A stretch of 64,000 nucleotides of DNA, from positions 6,274,501-6,338,500 of the forward strand of contig NC_062249.1 in assembly GCF_905475465.1 (NCBI RefSeq), read 5' to 3'. Shown here in pieces: positions 55,265 to 64,000 of the stretch. Within the stretch, counting starts at the first letter, position 1. Each line of letters begins with the position of its first letter. The position numbers and the translations under genes were made by a program. The notes under the pieces were generated by a model that ran no database searches, was not told the origin of the DNA, and saw only the letters and a list, made by a program, of their open reading frames with translations. Source of the DNA: Pieris napi. Lineage: Eukaryota; Arthropoda; Insecta; Lepidoptera; Pieridae.

Positions 55265-56998
55265 TTCTGAATTTACACAAAGATAAATACCATATTTATA
55301 TTTTTAGTATCACAATACAAATCTACGCTACATATCTTAAAGCATCGATAGTAGAAATGTTCTATTTTAGAGGTCTGTGTATCAAATCCTCGTTAAGAAA
55401 GCATCTTGAAAGTACTTGCAGACCGAATGTGAGCTCCGTATGTTTGCAATGTGCTTCAGATTTCCCCTCTCGGTTAACAAAACGTTCACGTAATTTTAAA
55501 GATAACGTAATTCATAGAATATGAATAAATATAGACAATTAAATGGAGGAATTCATTGTACCGTTAGTTGAAACTACACTAAAATAAAAACAATATCAAC
55601 CTAGGACCAAAGTGAAGTAATAATCATTGTTTTGGATTAGTAAGAATTAACAAAGCATAAGCAGAAAGGCATCTATCCCATCAACTATTAGAGGCTATTA
55701 CTAAACATATATAACAATAACATAGAATATAATCAATATTATAAGAATGAAAAGAAATATTCAAATTGCTCTATTGTATTATTTAATTACACAAATCTCT
55801 TCGAACAATGAAAATTGATATTTTGGAGAAAATTAATGACCGATTACGCTCTGAAAGAACGTGTTTTAATGAAAAATCTCGTCTAATGTATACGAATTTA
55901 TTCTATTTAAGCGAATAATAATTCGTTGATGAAGCTTTGTGCTTTACTTTTTTTTGAACATTTCCAATGATATAACTATAAGATAGACTTAATTTTTATT
56001 AGGAAAAGTATGTTCGATCCAGTGGCCTAAAAATGTATGTAATGACATATAATCATAATATATGTATAATTGATTAATTATTGAATTGTAAAACGTCTGG
56101 GCAATTATTGTTTTGTTAAAAAAACAAACGAAAGGAGAACAATTAATTTGCATGATTGAAGACAGTTGTTGTTTTTTATGTATATAGAAACGTTCCTATT
56201 TATGAAATAAATATTCAAATCGCGCATTAAAAAAAAAGGTTAACAGTTATTAGATACCTACATGGCGCCTATTTCATACCAGCCTTTCATAATCTACGTA
56301 TAAACCAAAACAAAACAGGTAAAAGAAAATACATTCCCATAAATTGAGACAACTTAGTTATTCGATATAAAACTTCGTAACAAAATGAGACTTACCTAAT
56401 ATAGCCTTACTTATATGAAGTTGTGTACGGTACGCCTCAGTGCATTGTGCTCAATAGTGCTGGGATGTGTGTTAATGCATTTGAATGTATGAATAAAAAC
56501 ATCTCTCATGAGCTTTAGATTAATCATACTTAAGGGAAATGTAAACTACAAATACATTATTAATATACATTATTTTAAAAAATTCCCGTCTTACAAATAC
56601 AACATCTATCAAAATTTCAAATAAATAATGCTATTATGATTTTACAAATTTTTGAGTTAGGAAACTGGCGGTGCCTGGTTTGGTGGTGCTACGCTGATAT
56701 TGTGATACTCCGGTCGTTATGGACAGATCATCAGAGAATGAGAGCTACCGAATAGTGTATAAGCACTATATCGTCTTCGTACGCGGAGAAGGTTAACATG
56801 AACATAACCCTTGCAATAATTTGCACAATTTCATATCACTCTCCGTATACTATTATTAACGTGGAAGAAGGACGGTTCTGCTCTTCCTCCGACCTAAATG
56901 GAGGATCCTCGACCAGTCTTATCACTGACTGGCCCGAGGGCCCCAGTACTCTAGAAGTTGCATACATATATCCTTTACCTTCTTAAAACGTCATCCTA
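55265..56998. other. Non-coding DNA
   Basis: A 62-codon frame at 56798-56986 starts with a mildly hydrophobic stretch but has no splice context. Nothing else seen. Confidence 0.4.
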
Positions 56999-57230
56999 GG
57001 GGCTGTTAAAGTATTACGTAAGTACTATAGGGAAGGGGGGGGGGGGGTGGTCTTTGATTTTCTTATTTGGTGATTACGTCAACAGTAATTTTTTACTTTT
57101 TTTTGACTCTTCTTCAATATGACATGTATTATTTTTGAGAGCTTTGCTTACTTTTGCTGATAAGAGGAGGGGGGGGGGGGGATAAATTGCAGTAAATCTT
57201 ACGATTACGTAATTATTACGTTGAACGGCC
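56999..57230. mobile_element. MITE with G-rich interior (232 bp)
   Basis: Imperfect inverted ends (GGGGCTGTTAAAGTATTACG against the complement of TTACGTTGAACGGCC), flanked by a 5-bp duplication TCCTA (56994-56998 and 57231-57235). Two G runs of 11-13 bases lie inside. It resembles the widespread insect elements that open GGGGCCGTTCA..TTACGTAA. Confidence 0.65.
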
Positions 57231-57235
57231 TCCTA

Positions 57236-58712
57236 CTGACTTGTAGCCGAAGATTATTGGCGTTGCTACATTTACTAAAGCTGTATTAAATTAGTTAAAT
57301 TGCGTTAATGACATCACATTGTAACTAAGACCTTAACCCAAATCTCTGTCTCATAAGAGTATTCTTGCTTAAGACTATTTGCTACATTTCCTCAGACTGT
57401 TTTTAAGCTTCATTATTAATTCGTAGCTACTAATTGCAAGCCGTTGAAAAGTTTTAATGGCGAGTCTATGTTAACACTGTTTGCATAAATAGAAGTCTGG
57501 AGACTACAGATTGCAGCTATAATTGTACTTCACAATAATTGTCATTAAAGTACTATTATTTACATTTAAATTGACGTGAAGTCTGTTAGTTATAAAAATG
57601 TAATCTGAAATATACAACTTTAGGTAACTTATTTTGTTTAGTGATTAGCCAATCCAAAAAGCATTCATGCCGTAATTGTGCACCGGAAATTTGTTTCTTG
57701 GCTCATAATATGGACATATCCAATCTAGACAAAGTGCACACACAGTGATTAATAAATTGGAGCTCTTAAACGAATTTTTAATGTTTGTTGAAATTCAAAT
57801 TACCTTTTTAAGGTTTCTTTGCGTATAAATAAACGGTTATTAACATGTAGAAGAGGAGGTCAACACACGGTGTTCCTGTGTGAGAATTAGCGTAGGTATG
57901 TATAAATTGTAATATTGTTAAATTTTCAACAGATAGAAACTTATTTTTATTACAGTGATTGTAACGTCAAGGTCACATGATCTCGTGAAATATTTGACTA
58001 GCAGTTGGACAGAATACGCCAACTCATGCCAAAATATATTATGAAGTAAATAAATTGTTGATTTATTTAATAAAAAAGTTCTGAAAACCTTTTCTCAGAA
58101 CTATATTTTGCTATGATTATGTACGTACGAAAGGTATATATTAGTAAACCAAAAAGTTGAACAAATATATCTAAAAAGTCATTTGTTGTAACAAATGACC
58201 TTTTAAATTATGTTAATAATCCAAACAGGTTAACTAGGAATAGGTAAACAAAATTATTATTCTCGATAAAAAAGACAACTATTTATGTTTATGTTTAAAA
58301 TGGTACGTTTTTATCGATATTTAGTCACATCACTATCAACTAAAGTGTGCTCAAGGGGGCGGCCTAGGTTTCATTTGTCTGAGTCCACTGGATTGTCTCC
58401 GAGACACCTAGTCCGTTCACCCGGCTTATCTTCATTTAATTTACGTCAAATTTATGCAAGAACTCTAAAGTGATTACTTTGTATATTTATTTTGCTGTAA
58501 GGCTTAGGTTTCCTTTGAATTATGTTGAACAGTTAAGGATTTTAATTTCGATTCGAAATTTGAATTTTCAGTCAAAGATGCTTGTGTAAATATTAAATGT
58601 TAAACAAATGGCTTGGTTTAGGAATTACATAGAAATTTGATTATTTTAATAATGTTGATTACAAAATTTCTTAATTTTCTTGATTTCTCCATCAGTCATA
58701 GGTTTTCATAAA
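57236..58712. other. Non-coding DNA
   Basis: No gene or clear repeat. Confidence 0.45.
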
Positions 58713-58941
58713 ATAATCTAATAGGCAAGGTGATCAGCCTTCTGTGCCTGACACACGCCGTCGACTTTTTGTGTCTAAGGTAAGCCAAGTTTCCTCACGA
58801 TATTTTCCTTCACTGTTCGAGTTAATGTTAAATGCAATCAAAACGCGGACATAGAAATAAGGTTCATTGGTGGCCAGCTCGGGCTCAAACCTACGACCTC
58901 AGGGATGAAAGTCGCACCTTAAAGTCACTAGACCGACACTG
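58713..58941 (-). mobile_element. tRNA-derived SINE, family B (tail-truncated)
   Basis: Starts within the body (AATCTAATAGGCAAGGTGAT) and runs to the head. The B box is degraded (GGTTTGAGCCC on the minus strand). Confidence 0.8.
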
Positions 58942-59371
58942 CATAGATTTTTTATAAAACAAAATAATTTAAAATGTTTTGCATAATCCAAAAACTTAAA
59001 AGCAAGCTCCCTACATAAAGCGTCTAATTAATTGCTATAATAATTGAGATATTACAAGCAATTAAATCCTCAATATCCCCATATTTCAGTTAAATCGTTC
59101 GATTCAAGCTATAATAGCGATTAGACCGACCCGAGGGTCCTTCGCAATGAAATTGCTTATAATGTACCGGACTTTCAATTGATTAAAATTAAAAATGGAG
59201 TAGGGTTGTCTCTCAGAAGATTCTGGAATATTATGGAAAATGGGACATTTTATTCTCTCTCACAGTATTTAGGATTTTGATGATTTTTTATTAATATGGC
59301 AAATTTATGCGTTACGTTGAAATTATAAATTCTCGGTATTTTAATTCAAAATAATATGCAAATACATATGG
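58942..59371. other. Non-coding DNA
   Basis: Nothing recognised. Confidence 0.45.
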
Positions 59372-59582
59372 GTGCATCGGTGCCGCGCACCACCACTTTG
59401 TGGAACCAGCTGCCCACTGAAGTATTTCCGAACCAATTCGACTGAGGGTCCTTCAAGAAATGAGCGTACCAATTCTTAAAAGACCGGCAACGCACTCGCG
59501 AGCCCTCTGGCATTGAGAGTGTCTATGGTTAAGTTATAATTAACATCAGATGAGCCTCCTGCCCGTTTGCCCCCTGTTCTAG
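59372..59582 (+). pseudogene. 5'-truncated copy of the 9278-12463 LINE
   Basis: Reads TTTLWNQLPTEVFPNQFD, then a TGA, then the GSFKK..REPSGIESVYG stretch and the same GC-rich tail with a short A run. It matches the last ~65 codons of the intact LINE in the opposite orientation. Internal stops show it is dead. Confidence 0.85.
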
Positions 59583-59642
59583 AAAAAAAAAACACTAAAT
59601 TATTTGGACAAACAATTTGGTCTACGGCGCATTGTAGGACAG

Positions 59643-59889
59643 TCCAGTGTTGGCCTAGTGGCTTCAGCGTTCGACTCTCATCCTTGAGGTCGTAGGTTCG
59701 ATCCCCGGCTTTAATTTCTGTCTATGTTCGCATCTTACATTCGTTCGAACGGTGAAGGAAACATCTTGAGGAAACCGGCTTGCCTTAGTCCTTAGACCCA
59801 AAAAGCACAGGAGGCTGATCACCTACTTGCCTATTAGATTTACAAATGATCATGAAACAGATACAGAAATCTGAGGTCCAGACCTAATT
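59643..59889 (+). mobile_element. tRNA-derived SINE, family B
   Basis: Plus-strand copy with head GTGTTGGCCTAGTGGCTTCA, a consensus B box GGTTCGATCCC, body and tail. It is the best-preserved B copy. Confidence 0.88.
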
Positions 59890-60186
59890 TGCGTTTATGT
59901 ATCGTTATTTCACGTCAAAAACGACGACCAACTCTTTAGGGCTACTCTGTAGAGCTAATACCGATTATAATAATTGATTCAATAATTAGTTAATAATAAA
60001 CTAGCATTGATATTATAAAGAACTCTAATCTCATCTAACGACAGAGCCAATCTACCTTTCATTATTCCTAACACCGATGTTGCAAATTTGAAATTGCGAT
60101 CTACGAAATTTCAATATTGAAATAATAATCGTAAGCTCATAGGGCTATCAACAGATACTACTTATTACTTCGGAAAACGAACCTAA

Positions 60187-60755
60187 AGGTGCGTACAGAC
60201 TATTTTTTTTTTTTTTTGATTGGACAATTCACACCAATTGACCTAGTCCCATGCTAAGCTGGTGAAGCTTGTGTTATGGGTACTAGGCAACGGATATACA
60301 TACATATTATAGATAGATAGACATATAAATACATATTTAAACACCCAAGACCTAAGCACAACACCAAATGCTCATCACATCGATGTTTGTCTCAGCCGGG
60401 GATCGAACCCGGGACCCATGGATTCGCAGTCAGGGGTACTAACCACTAGACCAATGAGCCGTCGAATAACATAACATGTTATAAAACATTGCTATACAAC
60501 ATGTTTCAGATAATGTGGACACTGAATGTTATAAAACATGTTATTGATATGTATGCTAGGAAGAACCATCCAGCATCTACGTTTTTATGTTTTTTTTTTG
60601 TTATTTAAAATGGTTATATAACATTGTTATATTGCATTGTTATTCTAATGTGTACAGTATTGTTTTATGTTATAATGTTGAATAACAAGGTTACATAATG
60701 TGGACGTGTTATAAAACACAAGTTATATAATATGTTACATAGTCTGTACGCACCC
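60187..60755. mobile_element. PIF/Harbinger-like MITE interrupted by a SINE
   Basis: Ends (A/G)GGTGCGTACAGACTAT, as an inverted pair at 60187 and 60755, flanked by TAA (60184-60186 and 60756-60758). The interior is full of AACATGTTATAAAACAT palindromic words. A family A SINE (60203-60460) sits close to the left end. Without it the MITE is about 310 bp. Confidence 0.75.
60203..60460 (-). mobile_element. tRNA-derived SINE, family A (nested)
   Basis: Minus-strand copy with poly(A) (T run 60203-60217 on the plus strand), full body and head GGCTCATTGGTCTAGTGGTT with B box GGTTCGATCCC. It landed inside the MITE, so it is the younger of the two. Confidence 0.9.
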
Positions 60756-60929
60756 TAAGAACCACATGTTCTAAACCTTCACTATAAGGCACTTACTCAA
60801 ATTACCGATAGACAATTTTTTGCACGTGTAAGTTTTAGTTTAGTCCGTCCTCATCGTCTTCAAAACTATACACTGTTATAATAGAGGCGCTGAAAATAAA
60901 CCTATGGAAACAGATTTTCCGCTCTAGAT

Positions 60930-61475
60930 ACCTTGGATTAGGTAAATGAATGAAAAGGGTGAAAATAGCATCGAAATCCGCTGCAGAATTGAACAAGCGC
61001 TGAACGCCTTTTCAAAACTAAAAAGAGTACTTTGAGACAAGCGCCTAAATTTTCAGCTTAGAACTCGCATTGCGCGATGTTACGTCTTCTCTGTGCGGCT
61101 CTAAGGCGTAGAATCTTGGACGCTGGCAGATACTATGTTCAAAAAACTGGAAGCGTTTGAGGTCTGGGTTTATCGACGTATGCTTAAAATATCTTCGACG
61201 GACCGCATACGAAATACAAACATGCTGGACAGAATGCAGAAAAAAATAAACTAGTATTTCGGACACGTTTTACGTTAGGTACACCAAAAAATTACGAGCT
61301 CCTTCAACTAATCATTCAAGGCAAAGTGGTAGATAGCAGGAGACCTGGCCGCAGACGTACGTCTTGGTTGAAAAGCTGAAGACAATGGTTGTGTCAAAGC
61401 ACCAAGTCATTGTTTAGAAGCGCGGCATCGAAAATTAAACTAGCCATGATAATCACCAACCTTCGCAAGGAGATG
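60930..61475 (+). pseudogene. Decayed RTE-type reverse-transcriptase C-terminal region
   Basis: Broken plus-strand frames read LRTRIARCYVFSVRL, GVESWTLADTMFKKLEAFEV, YRRMLKISSTDRIRNTNML, YFGHVLR and LLQLIIQGK. These are the usual successive blocks after the catalytic domain of insect RTE-like elements. At least five stops or shifts separate them, so it is an old remnant. Confidence 0.75.
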
Positions 61476-63150
61476 GCAAATAAAAAGAAGGTGTTGCCTC
61501 GCTTAAAAATTTATTAATAGTCACAGGATATTATTAACGAGAACTAACATTTTATTACAATTTAATCAGCATATTTTTGTAAAGATTTCAAAAAAATATT
61601 TTAATAAATTTCGCTTCACCGCGACCTACATAAAAATTCGATATTTCTGTCAGTTAACGTCGCTTATATTGCTTGTAACTTTTTTATTGGTTAATTTAAA
61701 ATAAACACACCGGTTTATGTCTAAAAGTACTTACGATGAGACTGTAATCCAGGGCTGATACATAGCTTTATAAAAATAGAAATTATAATAAATATGTAAG
61801 ATATTGATTTCTAAAATAAGAAGAGATTAAGAATATTTTCAAAATTCACTTAAGTACATGAGAAAATATACTAACTAGAAATACTATACGCTAGGCTAGC
61901 TTGTACACAAATTGTATATTACACTTATTAAAAAAAGAAAAAAAATATTTATGGTAGGCACTAGGCAAGAAACAGAAGACATAAGATTACACAATTACAT
62001 TTATTTAAATTATTGTTATATTATTTTATAAATCCAACTTTTGATACGAAATAACTTACCATACACATTAAGATCTAAAATGGATTTTTTATTATTACAG
62101 CAAATTACGGTTGCATACGTATTTTATATTTTTTTTATTAGAATTTTTTTTTTTAGAAATAATCTATTATGCCTTACTAGAGATTTTATAAATAAGACAA
62201 AATGTAATTTAAAGATCTAACAATGTTAGTTTTAACCTAACGTTCTTTATTCAACTGAATCTGTCTAATTATATAATTCGATCAAATTCCAAAATATGCA
62301 TAATTTAATGTGAAAGTAAACATTTCAAACGATCATTGAACGACTGTATTTTAATCAAAATTATTCTAAGCGATAGACATTTTTTTAAATGTTTAGAACA
62401 GTCTCTAAAGTTAGATTATGTCAAAGTGTATTATCAGTTTTGGACAGCCCTGCGAGCCATATTCGTTGTTTGAAACATTTCCATTGCGGTTGTGGTCGCT
62501 GTTTCAGTAGCAGAATGTATTTTCATGGTATTTATAAAATGGTTTTGTTTTCAACTTTTAACTATTTAAAGATTGATACATTGTTATGACCTTTAATAGA
62601 TCATTATCGCACACAAATGCGATTTTAAAAACAAGGATTACATTTTTTATGCTGACTCATTTGTATTTTCTTTCGTCAGGTTCTAATCAATGAAGTTGAA
62701 GTGACGTTGGATACCAAATATGGTGTTTAAGTCTTTTAAGTTTTTGAAGCTTTATTTTTTATTTAAAGCAGTGTTTTGTTTTTAAATGGTTTTATTTAGC
62801 TCACCCCGTTTGTTTTATTTATTCTTGGGTCAAATTTAGTAATTCAAATTTCACCCTCTTCCTGTCAACCGATTAATCTGAAATTTTGTATACACTTTGG
62901 ATTTTCGTGACAATACAATAAACTAAATAAATAAAATAAAAATAAATAAATATTATATAATATATAAATATATATATATTATATATATAACATTATATTA
63001 AAAACTGTATCTATTTTATTAATTAAATATATATTATATTTATATTATAGAATTGATTTATTTATATAAACTAACGAGCAAGGAACCTTGCAATAACGAA
63101 GCACTAAATGAATTAAACAGAACGCGAAATAAAAACTAAAAACTAGAAAA
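61476..63150. other. AT-rich non-coding DNA
   Basis: The phrase CTGAAATTTTGTATACACTT near 62878 is RTE-tail-like, and a long AT/AAATA low-complexity run follows to about 63060. No gene. Confidence 0.4.
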
Positions 63151-63593
63151 TAAAAATAGGTAAAAAAACTTTTTAAGTTAAACGGTTTTATGTTAAACAT
63201 ACATTGCAATGTTTAAGATAAATGTACTAAAAACCAAAAAATAATAAAATAGATACAGTCGTGGGAATTATAAACATATGCATAGACTAGACTAAAATAA
63301 AACCGTAGGGCACGTCAATTGTCTACAAATTATCGACTTAATGTGCGATAGAAGAATCGTTTAATTCGTCGTTAAAATAGGCAGTTGGCCCGCAGACGGT
63401 CAGGAAATTACTTACTATTTTCTTATTGACGTGCCCCACGGTTTTATTTTAGTCTAGTCTATGCATATGTTTATAATTCCCACGACTGTATCTATTTTAT
63501 TATTTTTTGGTTTTTAGTACATTTATCTTAAACATTGCAATGTATGTTTAACATAAAACCGTTTAACTTAAAAAGTTTTTTTACCTATTTTTA
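63151..63593. mobile_element. Near-perfect palindrome, 169-bp arms
   Basis: 63151-63319 and 63425-63593 are inverse copies. I find one mismatch (CCGTAGGGC against CCGTGGGGC) and a 105-bp spacer. Outer word TAAAAATAGGTAAAAAAACT; inner word GGGCACGTCAAT. Most likely a very recent foldback MITE. No coding capacity and no clear duplication at the ends. Confidence 0.8.
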
Positions 63594-64000
63594 TTAAATA
63601 TACATGACCTATATATTATAACCTACCACGAGATCTGTGGCCGAGAAGAGAAACAGCAGAGGAGTGTCTTTCCTTCTCCCTCTCCTAAAAACTTTACTTA
63701 CTTAAGCAGTTGCCAGCTCCGGGCGACGACTGCTCCGGAAATACCATCATGAGTGGCCGGCGAGACCCGAGTCACTATTATTATTACATGCTACATGATT
63801 ATTACATTACTATTATTATTATTATTAGACTCTTCATCTTGCTGACATAATTGATAATTCTGTGGCAGAATTTTCCCAGTTGCGATCTGTGCTCGAGCAA
63901 CATGTCAGATAGGCCAGCCCGGGATGCTCATGCCAGTCTCGAGTTAAAAGACATTAGATTATTCTTCCATGAGCATTATTACTTGTTCGTACTGGGGAGT
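63594..64000. other. Possible TE-derived GC-richer sequence to window end
   Basis: From 63630 the composition shifts (GAGAAGAGAAACAGCAGAGG, GGCGAGACCCGAGTCACTAT, TTA repeats, GGCCAGCCCGGGATGC). It reads like the UTR of a retroelement cut by the window edge. I cannot name it. Confidence 0.3.

Noticed and set aside
55072..55524. 150-codon plus-strand frame as a gene
   Set aside because: Its first half is a family B SINE. No motif, splice site or signal in the rest.
56798..56986. 62-codon frame with a hydrophobic start as a secreted peptide
   Set aside because: The hydrophobic stretch is short and interrupted, and there is no promoter, splice or homology support.
1..64000. CRISPR array, rRNA or bacterial operon
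   Set aside because: No regularly spaced identical repeats, no rRNA core sequence, and the eukaryotic repeat and splice content is clear.

Overview
The window looks like moth or butterfly (lepidopteran-type) nuclear DNA. It is AT-rich and nearly free of host coding sequence. It is dense in tRNA-derived SINEs, LINE remnants and small TIR elements of kinds I associate with Lepidoptera. That assignment rests on recognition of repeat types, not on a database search. The only host-gene candidate is one exon (7601-7990, + strand) with a 3' splice site, a possible signal peptide and a GTAAGT donor. The rest reads as intron or intergenic DNA.

The centrepiece is a complete Polinton/Maverick (virus-like DNA transposon) at 21342-34936. 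It is 13,595 bp long, starts AGT and ends ACT, and is flanked by a perfect 6-bp target-site duplication (AGCGAC). Its terminal inverted repeats are about 1.65 kb and nearly identical. They differ by an 8-bp poly(A)/poly(T) length change and one substitution that I found by eye. From left to right on the minus strand it carries an adenain-like protease, the double-jelly-roll major capsid protein, a small basic pVI/pX-like protein, the minor capsid (penton-like) protein, a DDE integrase with C-terminal chromodomain, two conserved proteins of unknown role, the packaging ATPase, protein-primed DNA polymerase B, and a small acidic protein with a PCNA-binding-like motif. Every core gene is open. Seven genes from the ATPase to the capsid protein are packed with gaps of 5-19 bp or overlaps of 4-25 bp ahead of a poly(A) signal that I see only after the capsid gene. 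The polymerase and the small acidic gene each appear to have a 5' intron of about 100 bp that restores the frame. The protease gene lies inside the TIR, so it is present twice, each copy with its own TATA box and arthropod initiator. The right arm also holds an older, decayed copy of the capsid gene's 3' end, which suggests that the TIRs have been rewritten more than once.

Left of the Polinton: a foldback element (374-1137); two SINE-B copies; the candidate host exon; a 5-kb composite (8894-13885) in which an intact 1061-codon LINE has landed inside an unclassified TIR element built of hairpin and tandem units; an RTE-like repeat; a SINE-A; and a possible Helentron fragment with an endonuclease remnant and a nested MITE. 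Right of it: further SINEs of three families, RTE-type LINE remnants, several MITEs with 3-bp TTA/TAA duplications (one interrupted by a SINE), and a near-perfect 169-bp-arm palindrome at 63151-63593.
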